This document shows, in pieces, positions 1 through 8,332 of a stretch of 64,000 nt of DNA. A program made the translations under genes and the position numbers. Source of the DNA: Bacteroides sp. 224. Its GTDB lineage: Bacteria; Bacteroidota; Bacteroidia; Bacteroidales; Bacteroidaceae. The first letter of the stretch is position 1. Each line of letters opens with the position of its first letter. The stretch lies in NCBI RefSeq assembly GCF_010500995.1, contig NZ_QVMK01000009.1, positions 577 through 64,576 on the forward strand. The letters are read 5' to 3'. The notes under the pieces are model-generated. The model ran no database searches. It was not told the origin of the DNA and saw only the letters and a program-made list of their open reading frames with translations.

Positions 1-79
1 CGGGGTATCCGCCTCACAGCCCGACCTTTTCTCTCCTGGCGAACATGAGAACATACGCGGAAAAGAGCAGTTTAAATAA
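1..79 (+). CDS. istA: IstA transposase, 3' fragment (cut by window edge)
   Basis: Reading from base 2, an open frame ends ...GEHENIRGKEQFK followed by TAA at 77-79. It sits 54 nt upstream of istB, the usual istA-istB order in IS21 elements. Only the last 25 residues are visible, so the assignment rests mainly on position and on an ENIRG-type tail like those of IS21 transposases. Confidence 0.6.
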   Translation, partial: GVSASQPDLFSPGEHENIRGKEQFK

Positions 80-133
80 TAAGCTGCACATTATAATCCA
101 AATTATTATTAACCCACTAAAACAATTATCATT

Positions 134-889
134 ATGGATGAAATTACAAATGCGCTAAAAAGTCTTAGAATGCCCGGAATGGCGCATTACTGGACTACTA
201 TGCAGGAAACACGTCAAGCTGACGCACTCTCTCTTAAGGATGGTCTGCAGCTGCTTATACAGGCCGAGTTGGATAACCGTACACAGAGTCGTAACTCGCG
301 GCTTGTTAAAAATGCCCGCTTCCGTTATCAGGCTTCTATCAGTCAAGTCATTTACGACAGCAAAAGAGGAGTAGAAAAACAGAAGGTACTCAACCTGGCC
401 ACATGCGACTATGTAAGAAAAGGAGTAGCGGTACTCATTACAGGAGCGGCAGGTACAGGCAAGAGTTGGATAGGAACAGCATTGGGCTATCAAGCCTGTA
501 TGAATGGACTACGGGTTGCATACTACAATGTGTATCGACTCTTTGAGGAAATTACACTAGCTCGCATATCCAGCACATTACATCGGTTCTTCGCAAAACT
601 TGCGCAAATGGATCTACTCATCTTGGATGACTTTGGCATCAGGGTATTAGACGGACAACAGCTACTTGATTTTATGGAAATCATAGAAGAAAGGCATGGA
701 CAGAAAGCTACGATTATTATCTCCCAACTACCAGTGGCAAACTGGTATGATGTGATGAAGGGAAATACGACTGCAGCGGATGCCATATTAGACCGCTTGG
801 TGCATACCAGTGTGCGATTCGAACTCAAAGGAGCCAGTATGAGACAAAAAAATAATACTAAAAAGACTGAGATAGAAGAAAAAGACTAA
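134..889 (+). CDS. istB: IstB-like ATP-binding protein of IS21 family
   Basis: 251 residues, a normal IstB length. IstB is a AAA+ ATPase that partners the IstA transposase and guides target selection. The Walker A motif GAAGTGKS lies near residues 104-111 and a Walker B-type LLILDDFG near 160-167. The N-terminal region (LRMPGMAHYW ... DGLQLLIQAELDNRTQSR) is the helical IstA-interaction part typical of the family. The gene appears intact. It follows the istA tail directly and is part of the mobile element, not of the neighbouring defence genes. Confidence 0.93.
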   Translation: MDEITNALKSLRMPGMAHYWTTMQETRQADALSLKDGLQLLIQAELDNRTQSRNSRLVKNARFRYQASISQVIYDSKRGVEKQKVLNLATCDYVRKGVAVLITGAAGTGKSWIGTALGYQACMNGLRVAYYNVYRLFEEITLARISSTLHRFFAKLAQMDLLILDDFGIRVLDGQQLLDFMEIIEERHGQKATIIISQLPVANWYDVMKGNTTAADAILDRLVHTSVRFELKGASMRQKNNTKKTEIEEKD

Positions 890-1103
890 TTTTACATCGC
901 CATCAGTATAAGACAGGAAAGTGAACGGGTATCACCGTTTTTTGTGGGTGGATATCAACCGTTTTCGCCATATGAATAAAACCAATACAATACCTACCTA
1001 TAATTAGGTATAAAATGCATTTGTCTATCCACCAAAACCACAACTACCTGATTATCAACAAATAACAACTTTACAAATCTGATCATTTGTCTATGTCTGA
1101 TTC

Positions 1104-1134
1104 TTGGAACAAATAGTAATTATTGATAAATTTG
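1104..1134 (+). promoter_or_regulatory. Bacteroidetes-type promoter for the PD-(D/E)XK gene
   Basis: A -33 TTG (1104-1106) is followed after 20 nt by TAAATTTG (1127-1134), which fits the Bacteroides -7 consensus TAnnTTTG. The start codon at 1164 is 29 nt beyond the box. Confidence 0.55.
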
Positions 1135-1163
1135 TGTGAAGTGATATTTAAAACAATAATACT

Positions 1164-2231
1164 ATGGATTTTAAAGATGAAATTAGACAACTATCCGAGA
1201 GAGTTGAAAAACTGAAAAGCAACCTCTTCACTGAAGAAGCAACTAAAAATGCTCTTATTCTTCCCCTTCTTAAATCATTAGGATATGATGTATTCAATCC
1301 ACTCGAAGTGATGCCTGAGTTTATATGTGATATTGGAACTAAGAAAGGAGAAAAGATAGACTATGCCATCATGAGCGATAATGAACCTATCTTATTGATA
1401 GAATGTAAACATTGGAATCAAGAGTTAACTCTTCATGATAATCAGCTTCTTCGTTACTTTCATGTATCAAAAGCTAAATTCGGATTACTAACCAATGGTA
1501 TCGTTTATAGATTCTATACTGATTTAGAAACGCCTAATAAAATGGATGAGAAACCCTTTTTGGAAATTAATCTCCAAGATCTAAAATCTCACCATATTGA
1601 TGAACTTAAAAAATTCCATAAAGCTTACTTTAATGTGGACAGTATATTAAGTTCGGCTAGTGAATTGAAATATACAAGTCAGCTAAAAGCAATACTCTCT
1701 AAAGAATTTGCCAATCCCTCTCCTGAGTTTGTTAAGTTGTTATCCAAACAGGTTTATGATGGGATGATTACCCCAAAACTTCTGGAACAATTTACAGCAT
1801 TAGTTAGAAGATCAATCAGTAGCTTAATCAGTGATACTATATCTGAAAGGTTAAAATCGGCTTTAAAATCGGAAGCTGCTCAAGAAGAAAAAGAAAAAAG
1901 AACTGATCTGCAAGAAGAAAACCCAGAGAATGATAATGGAATAGTTACCACAGCCGAAGAGTTGGAAGGGTATATGATTGTCAGAGCTATCTTACGAGAG
2001 GTGGTTGATATATCCAGAGTAGTTTACAGGGATGCTCAAACTTATTTTGCAATTCTGTTTGATGACAATAATAGGAAACCGATTTGCCGGTTATATTTTA
2101 ATGGAAATAAGAAGTATATAGCAACATTTGATAAAGATAAAAAAGAAACAAAGAATCATATTGAGTCATTGGATGATATTTATGGGTATGGAGATTTGCT
2201 AAGGGAAACTGTGAGGAATTATATGGGGTGA
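1164..2231 (+). CDS. Stand-alone HsdR N-terminal-like PD-(D/E)XK protein
   Basis: 355 residues resembling proteins annotated as 'type I restriction enzyme HsdR N-terminal domain' (HSDR_N_2-like). The nuclease signature is visible as IDYAI (D66) and LLIECKHW (E80, K82), the D...ExK arrangement of PD-(D/E)XK enzymes. There is no helicase motor and no adjacent HsdM or HsdS, so it is not a working type I R-M system by itself. A Lys/Glu-rich linker (about 230-255) separates the nuclease domain from a C-terminal domain of about 100 residues. It lies between the IS21 element and the CRISPR locus. Its role is unknown; a defence function is suggested only by its location. Confidence 0.75.
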   Translation: MDFKDEIRQLSERVEKLKSNLFTEEATKNALILPLLKSLGYDVFNPLEVMPEFICDIGTKKGEKIDYAIMSDNEPILLIECKHWNQELTLHDNQLLRYFHVSKAKFGLLTNGIVYRFYTDLETPNKMDEKPFLEINLQDLKSHHIDELKKFHKAYFNVDSILSSASELKYTSQLKAILSKEFANPSPEFVKLLSKQVYDGMITPKLLEQFTALVRRSISSLISDTISERLKSALKSEAAQEEKEKRTDLQEENPENDNGIVTTAEELEGYMIVRAILREVVDISRVVYRDAQTYFAILFDDNNRKPICRLYFNGNKKYIATFDKDKKETKNHIESLDDIYGYGDLLRETVRNYMG

Positions 2232-2233
2232 GT

Positions 2234-2261
2234 AAAAAAAGAAGGCGAGTCGCCCCGCCTT
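2234..2261 (-). terminator. Rho-independent terminator of tracrRNA
   Basis: Minus strand: AAGGCG (2261-2256), an 8-nt loop, CGCCTT (2247-2242), then C and a run of seven T (2240-2234). It begins 3 nt after the stop of the upstream plus-strand gene. Confidence 0.85.
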
Positions 2262-2311
2262 AAATGTTTTCACAACGGAATAATCCTTATTGTGACTAGC
2301 TTCAAATGTTT
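2234..2311 (-). ncRNA. tracrRNA of the type II-C CRISPR system
   Basis: On the minus strand, about 2311 to 2287 is an anti-repeat. Its AAACATTTGAAGCTAG...CACAAT pairs with the repeat handle (GTTGTGTATAGCTTTCAAAT...), with a small internal mismatch and one bulged U. It is followed by an AATAA-GGA-TTATT hairpin, CGTTGTGAAAACATT, and a GC hairpin with a T run. This is the usual tracrRNA order: anti-repeat, nexus-like stem, terminator. The gene lies between the PD-(D/E)XK gene and cas9 and runs opposite to cas9. The 5' end is inferred from the promoter box; the 3' end from the terminator. Confidence 0.88.
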
Positions 2312-2314
2312 ACA

Positions 2315-2344
2315 CAAACATAATACTTTTTTTTCTAATTTCAA
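2315..2344 (-). promoter_or_regulatory. tracrRNA promoter
   Basis: Minus strand: TTG at 2344-2342 (within TTTTG), exactly 19 nt, then TATGTTTG at 2322-2315, a perfect TAnnTTTG -7 box. The anti-repeat starts 4-7 nt further on. The same TTG-N19-TAnnTTTG spacing is found in every CRISPR repeat of this locus. The -33 element overlaps the TTG codon at 2348 that would extend the Cas9 frame, which argues against that extended start. Confidence 0.75.
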
Positions 2345-2404
2345 AATTTGATTAAAGAAAAACTATTCTTATATTTCGAATCAAAAAAAGAAAAACTTCA
2401 AAAT

Positions 2405-5400
2405 ATGAAAAATATCTTAGGATTAGATTTAGGTACAAACTCAATAGGGTGGGCATTGGTTCAATCAGATGAAAAATCCAATACAGGAAAAATCATAGCT
2501 GCCAACAGCAGAATAATCCCTATGGATCAAGGAATTATAGGTGACTTCGACAGAGGTAATTCCATATCACAAACAGCAGATCGTACCCAATACAGAGGAA
2601 CCAGACGAATAAGAGAAAGAAGTTTACTTCGCCGTGAACGTTTACATCGAGTACTACATGTTCTATATTTTCTTCCTATCCACTATGCTAATGAAATTGA
2701 TTTCGAAAAAAAGTTAGGTCAATTTAAAAATTATGCTGAGCCTAAAATAAACTACATACAAGAACAAGGAAAAAACATTTTTCTTTTTAGATCTTCTTTT
2801 GAAGAGATGTTGAATGATTTTGCAAAAAACAATTCATTACTCATTGCAGATAATAAAAAAATACCCTACGACTGGACTATTTATTATTTAAGGAACAAAG
2901 CTCTTACTCACAAAATAGAAAAAGAAGAATTAGCCTGGATTATTTTAAACTTCAACCAAAAACGTGGATATTATCAACTTAGAGGAGAAGATGATGAAAA
3001 TGAGAAAGAAGGACAAACTGAGGAGTTTTTCTCTTTAAAAGTTGTAGATGTAATAGATAGTGGAGACAGAAACAAAGACAACATTTGGTATGATGTTATA
3101 TTGGAAAATGATTGGGTATATCGTCGACAAAGTAAGGTTTTCTTAGATTGGAAAGGAAAGACAAAAGACTTTATTGTTACCACACACTATGACAAAGAAG
3201 GAAACATAAAGAAAAGAAGCTTTCGTGCACCTTCTGAGAATGACTGGACTTTACTAAAAAAGAAAACAGAAAAAGATATTGAGAACAGCCAGCAAACTGT
3301 AGGTACTTACATTTATCACTCATTACTTAATAATCCGGAAGTTAAAATCAAAGGGAATTTGGTTAGAACTATTGAAAGAAAATTCTACAGAGAAGAATTA
3401 AAACAAATATTAGACAAACAAAAAGAATTTCATGAGGAATTAAAAAATCGTTCATTATATAGTGCTTGTATCGAAGAATTGTATCCTCGTAACGAAAACC
3501 ATAAAGAAAGTATTAAAGAAAAAGACTTTACTTACTTATTTGTTGATGACATCCTCTTTTATCAACGTCCTTTAAAAAGCAAAAAATCGTCCATTGCAAC
3601 TTGTGCCCTAGAATACCGGATTTATAAAGATAAAGAGGGAAAATATCAAAAAGTGCCAATTAAATGTATTCCAAAATCACATCCTCTTTTTCAAGAATTT
3701 AGGCTATGGCAATTTATTCAGTATCTGAAAATTTATCAAAGAGAAGGTGAAATAGATGGTAAACTTACTACTGATATAGATGTTACTTCCCAATTATTAC
3801 CCACAGAAAAAGATTGGCAGGATTTATACGATTGGCTATGCGAAAAAGCGGAGATCAAACAAGACATATTACTTAAATATCCTAAGTTCGGACTAAAAAA
3901 CAAAGTAAATCAATATCGGTGGAATTATGTAGAAGAAAAAATATATCCTTGCAATGAATTTCATAGCACTGTTCATTCACGTTTACAAAAAGCCGGAATA
4001 CCCAATTTTAATAAAGAAGATGAGCTGGCTTTATGGCATATTTTGTACTCAATAGATGACCGCATAGACCTAACAAAAGCCCTAATTAGCTTTGCCAAAA
4101 AGAAACATTTGCCAGACACATTTGTGGAAATATTCAAGAAATTTCCACCATTAAAAAAAGAATATGGTGCTTATTCTGAGCACGCTATCAAAAAATTACT
4201 TTCACTAATGCGTTTGGGAGAGTATTGGTCGGCCAATAACATTGACAAAAAAACCATGCTACGAATAAACAAAATTATAGATGGGGAATATGATGAAAAT
4301 ATTCGAAACCGAGTACGAGAAAAAGCCATTAACCTAAATACTGTAGAAGATTTTAAAGGGCTCCCCCTTTGGTTGGCTTCCTATATTATATATGACAGAC
4401 ATTCGGAAGCTGGAGAGATATTAAAATGGAACACTCCTGATGATATTGAAAGTTATCTACAGCACTATAAACAACACTCTTTAAGAAATCCAATCGTAGA
4501 GCAAGTTATTACAGAGACCCTTCGAGTAGTAAAAGATATTTGGACTTACTATGGAAAAGGGCAGGAAAACTTCTTTCATGAAATTCACATAGAATTAGGT
4601 CGTGAAATGAAAAACACTGCTGAAAAAAGAAAAAAAATAGCAGACAGAAATGCAACCAACGAAAATACCAATCTACGGATAAAAACATTACTGGCTGAAT
4701 TTAAAGAAAGCGGAGATATAGAGAATGTACGCCCCTACTCTCCTAATCAGCTGGAAATATTTAAGATTTTTGAAGAGGATATCTTGAACTCCGGTATAGA
4801 AATACCCGATGATATTCAAAAAATAGCCCGATCGGCTCAACCTTCCAAAAGCGAAATCATAAAATATAAATTATGGCTGGAACAGAAATACTGTTCTCCT
4901 TATACAGGAATAGTTATTCCATTAAGCAGGTTATTTACCTCAGATTATGAGATAGAACATGTGATCCCCCAATCACGCTATTTTGATGATTCATTAAGTA
5001 ACAAAGTAATCTGCGAAGCAGCCGTTAACAAAGACAAAGCTAATAAACTAGGATATGAATACATTAAAGAGAACAAGGGAAGAATTATTGATATAGGTTT
5101 TGGTCGAACAGCAAAGATCTTTTCTCCAACTGAATATGAAGAATTTATAAAAAACAGATTTAGCCATAATAAAGCTAAAATGAAAAAAATGCTTTTAGAA
5201 GATATTCCTGAATCATTTATTGCCCGACAGTTAAATGACAGTCGTTACATAAGCAAAGCAGTTCAGGGGCTATTATCTGCTATCGTTCGTGAAAAAGAAG
5301 AACAAGAACTTATATCCAAAAACATTGTATCCTGCAATGGAAGTATAACTTCTAGGTTAAAACAAGATTGGGGTATAAATGATGTTTGGAATAGCATTAT

Positions 5401-6868
5401 TACTCTCAGATTTGAAAGATTAAACCAGCTTACAAATAGCAATCAATATGGAGAATGGAAAAATAAGGATGGAAAAAGAGTCTTTCAAATACAAGTTCCA
5501 TTACTCCAACAGAAAGGATTTAATAAAAAAAGAATCGATCACAGGCATCATATCGCGGATTCTATCATTATAGCTTGTGCCACTCGGAATCATGTAAATT
5601 TCCTGAATAATCAATATGCAAAAAGTGATAAAAAACGATATGACTTAAAAAACTCACTATGCGAAAAGGGTAAGTTTAAAAAGCCATGGTTGTCTTTCAC
5701 ACAAGAAACCAAAGAAACAATACTATCTTCCATTGTAAGCTTCAAACAAAATCTCCGTATTATTAATAAAACAGTTAACCACTATTATAAATGGGAGAAA
5801 GATGAAAACGGAGTTTACAAGAAAACACTCCAACGGCAAATAAAAGGAGATTCCTGGGCTATACGCAAGCCCATGCATAAAGAAACTTTGTATGGAAGAA
5901 TCACATTGCGTAATAAAAAGGAAGTGAACTTATCAGTTGCTTTAGATGATTGGAAATCGTTGGTAGATAAAATATTAAAGACCGAGATTAAAAGACTCAT
6001 CGCAGCCTATGGGAAATTCGACAAGAAAACAATACTCAAGTATTTTAAGGATAGAGAGAATAAACTGAATGGAAAAGATATTTCCAAAGTAAAGATATAT
6101 ATCTTCAATTCTGAAAACGCTGTATCAAGAACCTCCTTAAATACTGATTTTAATTCAAAGAAAATAGAATCTGTAGTTAATGAGGGAATCCAAAAGATTC
6201 TATCAAAACACCTCTCTACTTATAATGAAATAAAAAATGGAAAAACGATAGAGCATCCTGAACTTGCGTTCTCTCCAGATGGTATAGATGAATTAAATAG
6301 AAATATTCTTGAATTAAATAATGGGAAACATCACAAACCTATTCATAAAGTCCGTACATACGAACCTATTGGAAATAAATTTAGAGTAGGTTATAATGGA
6401 AACAAGAAAAATAATTATGTAGAAGCAGCTAAAGGGACTAATCTCTTCTTTGCTATTTATCAAAATGAAAATGGCAAACGAAGTTATGAAACCATTCCTC
6501 TCAATCTTGTAATTGAAAGACAAAAACAAGGGTTAACTTCTGTACCTGAACGAAATGAGAAAGGAGCCACACTATTATTTTCATTATCTCCTAATGATTT
6601 AGTTTATGTACCTACAGTAGAAGAAGTAGAAGTTGGACAAATTGATTGGGCAGATAAAAAGAAAGTGGCGGAAAGGGTTTATAAGATGGTTAGTTGTACT
6701 CAAGGAGAGTTCCATTGTATACCTTATCACATAGCAACTCCTATTATTAAAAATATCGAATTAGGCTCCAACAATAAATCTGAAAGAGCATGGAGCGGAG
6801 AAATGATCAAGCAAAACTGTATTCCCATTTTAATCGATAGATTAGGCAACATAAAACAAAAATTATGA
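2405..6868 (+). CDS. cas9: CRISPR-associated endonuclease Cas9, type II-C
   Basis: 1487 residues from ATG 2405, within the size range of Bacteroidetes type II-C Cas9. RuvC-I is MKNILGLDLGTNSIGW with D8. An arginine-rich bridge helix follows (YRGTRRIRERSLLRRERLHR). RuvC-II has E730 in HIELGREM. HNH has H852 in EHVIPQS and N875 in AAVNKDKAN. RuvC-III has H1049 and D1052 in HRHHIADS. All key nuclease residues are therefore present and the enzyme should be active. An in-frame TTG at 2348 would add 19 residues but lies on the tracrRNA promoter, so ATG is preferred. The stop overlaps the cas1 start (ATGA). The C-terminal PAM-interacting part is not assignable from sequence alone. Confidence 0.97.
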   Translation: MKNILGLDLGTNSIGWALVQSDEKSNTGKIIAANSRIIPMDQGIIGDFDRGNSISQTADRTQYRGTRRIRERSLLRRERLHRVLHVLYFLPIHYANEIDFEKKLGQFKNYAEPKINYIQEQGKNIFLFRSSFEEMLNDFAKNNSLLIADNKKIPYDWTIYYLRNKALTHKIEKEELAWIILNFNQKRGYYQLRGEDDENEKEGQTEEFFSLKVVDVIDSGDRNKDNIWYDVILENDWVYRRQSKVFLDWKGKTKDFIVTTHYDKEGNIKKRSFRAPSENDWTLLKKKTEKDIENSQQTVGTYIYHSLLNNPEVKIKGNLVRTIERKFYREELKQILDKQKEFHEELKNRSLYSACIEELYPRNENHKESIKEKDFTYLFVDDILFYQRPLKSKKSSIATCALEYRIYKDKEGKYQKVPIKCIPKSHPLFQEFRLWQFIQYLKIYQREGEIDGKLTTDIDVTSQLLPTEKDWQDLYDWLCEKAEIKQDILLKYPKFGLKNKVNQYRWNYVEEKIYPCNEFHSTVHSRLQKAGIPNFNKEDELALWHILYSIDDRIDLTKALISFAKKKHLPDTFVEIFKKFPPLKKEYGAYSEHAIKKLLSLMRLGEYWSANNIDKKTMLRINKIIDGEYDENIRNRVREKAINLNTVEDFKGLPLWLASYIIYDRHSEAGEILKWNTPDDIESYLQHYKQHSLRNPIVEQVITETLRVVKDIWTYYGKGQENFFHEIHIELGREMKNTAEKRKKIADRNATNENTNLRIKTLLAEFKESGDIENVRPYSPNQLEIFKIFEEDILNSGIEIPDDIQKIARSAQPSKSEIIKYKLWLEQKYCSPYTGIVIPLSRLFTSDYEIEHVIPQSRYFDDSLSNKVICEAAVNKDKANKLGYEYIKENKGRIIDIGFGRTAKIFSPTEYEEFIKNRFSHNKAKMKKMLLEDIPESFIARQLNDSRYISKAVQGLLSAIVREKEEQELISKNIVSCNGSITSRLKQDWGINDVWNSIITLRFERLNQLTNSNQYGEWKNKDGKRVFQIQVPLLQQKGFNKKRIDHRHHIADSIIIACATRNHVNFLNNQYAKSDKKRYDLKNSLCEKGKFKKPWLSFTQETKETILSSIVSFKQNLRIINKTVNHYYKWEKDENGVYKKTLQRQIKGDSWAIRKPMHKETLYGRITLRNKKEVNLSVALDDWKSLVDKILKTEIKRLIAAYGKFDKKTILKYFKDRENKLNGKDISKVKIYIFNSENAVSRTSLNTDFNSKKIESVVNEGIQKILSKHLSTYNEIKNGKTIEHPELAFSPDGIDELNRNILELNNGKHHKPIHKVRTYEPIGNKFRVGYNGNKKNNYVEAAKGTNLFFAIYQNENGKRSYETIPLNLVIERQKQGLTSVPERNEKGATLLFSLSPNDLVYVPTVEEVEVGQIDWADKKKVAERVYKMVSCTQGEFHCIPYHIATPIIKNIELGSNNKSERAWSGEMIKQNCIPILIDRLGNIKQKL

Positions 6869-7800
6869 TAAAGAAAACGCTCTATTTTGGAAATCCAACC
6901 TACTTATCTCTAACAAATGAGCAACTTATAATAAAATTGCCAGAAGTAGAGAAAAATAATACAGTCCCCGAATCATTCAAAAAAGAAATGATAAAAACAA
7001 TTCCTATTGAAGATATTGGAGTTATTATCTTGGATCATAAGCAAATTACTATCACTCAAGGCTTATTAGAGAAACTTCTGGATAATAATTGTGCTGTAAT
7101 AACTTGCAGCAGCAATAGAATGCCTATTGGTCTCCTATTACCATTATGTGGAAATAATACTCAAAATGAAAGATTTACAGATCAAATAAACGCTTCTCTC
7201 CCCATAAAAAAACAATTATGGCAACAAACTATTAAACAAAAAATAGAAAACCAAGCCGTCGTTCTTCATAAAAACAGAAAAATAACGATTAAAAACATGC
7301 TGGTTTGGGCTAAAGATGTAAAAAGTGGAGACCCAGATAATTACGAAGCACGTGCTGCTGCTTATTACTGGAAAACAATATTCCCTAATATACCTGAATT
7401 CACAAGAGACCGAGAAGGAATACCTCCCAACAATTTGCTAAATTATGGTTATGCTATCCTTCGTGCAGTAGTAGCTCGTTCTCTTGTTTCAAGTGGTTTG
7501 TTGCCAACTTTAGGTATTCATCATCACAACAAATATAATGCTTACTGCTTGGCTGATGATATAATGGAACCTTATCGTCCGTTTGTAGATCAACTTGTTA
7601 TTGATATCATAAACAACACACCAGATTATCAAGTATTAACCACAGATGTGAAAAGCAAATTATTAAGCATCCCTGTGCTTGATGTTAAGATTAATGGCAA
7701 ACGAAGCCCTTTAATGATTGCAGTAGGTCAGACTACAGCATCACTATATAAGTGTTTTTCTGGAGAGATTAGGAAAATAATCTATCCTACTATGACTTAG
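6865..7800 (+). CDS. cas1: CRISPR integrase subunit Cas1, type II
   Basis: 311 residues, normal for type II Cas1. With Cas2 it captures and integrates new spacers. The motif NLLNYGYAILRAVVARSLVSSGLLPTLG and the following GIHHHNKYNAY segment carry the conserved C-terminal helical active-site residues (E/H/D type) of Cas1. The start codon overlaps the cas9 stop by four bases, so translation is probably coupled. cas2 follows 6 nt after the stop. Type II-C loci characteristically carry only cas9, cas1 and cas2, as here. Confidence 0.95.
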   Translation: MIKKTLYFGNPTYLSLTNEQLIIKLPEVEKNNTVPESFKKEMIKTIPIEDIGVIILDHKQITITQGLLEKLLDNNCAVITCSSNRMPIGLLLPLCGNNTQNERFTDQINASLPIKKQLWQQTIKQKIENQAVVLHKNRKITIKNMLVWAKDVKSGDPDNYEARAAAYYWKTIFPNIPEFTRDREGIPPNNLLNYGYAILRAVVARSLVSSGLLPTLGIHHHNKYNAYCLADDIMEPYRPFVDQLVIDIINNTPDYQVLTTDVKSKLLSIPVLDVKINGKRSPLMIAVGQTTASLYKCFSGEIRKIIYPTMT

Positions 7801-8139
<339 letters not shown>

Positions 8140-8230
8140 CAAAAATAGAATTGTTAATTTTACATAAACGTCTATTTGGGTTTAAAGTTTTAAATTCAAC
8201 ATGACACATACAAAGCTTCTATATAAAAAG

Positions 8231-8255
8231 AAATCTGATCTAAAAGATCAGATTT
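8231..8255. terminator. Hairpin between cas2 and the CRISPR array
   Basis: A perfect 10-bp inverted repeat, AAATCTGATC - 5 nt - GATCAGATTT. It lies between two converging transcription units, the cas operon on plus and the crRNA units on minus, and could terminate either one. The T tract is short, so termination is inferred from position and symmetry. The rest of 8140-8332 shows no gene. Confidence 0.5.
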
Positions 8256-8332
8256 ACATTAAAGAACAGCCTCATTTTATAATTGTAAAACCCTTCATAA
8301 AAACCTGAATAACAAGCGATTAATCAACTTGT

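Larger units (their letters stand above)
1..970 (+). mobile_element. IS21-family insertion sequence, right-hand part
   Basis: The left edge of the window holds the end of an IS21-type element: the last codons of an IstA transposase, then a complete IstB helper ATPase, then a short end region. Near-repeats at 929-941 and 952-965 share a TATCA-CCGTTTT core. IS21 elements carry multiple transposase-binding repeats inside their termini, so these probably mark the right end. The exact terminal base and any target duplication cannot be fixed because the left end lies outside the window. Confidence 0.75.

Noticed and set aside
2348-2404. TTG start extending Cas9 by 19 residues
   Set aside because: It would overlap the tracrRNA promoter, and MKNILGLDLGTNSIGW at 2405 is the normal beginning of Cas9 proteins.
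8140-8332. tracrRNA searched between cas2 and the array
   Set aside because: No anti-repeat there; only weak similarity around ACACATACAAAGCTTC. The complete anti-repeat with promoter and terminator is at 2234-2344.
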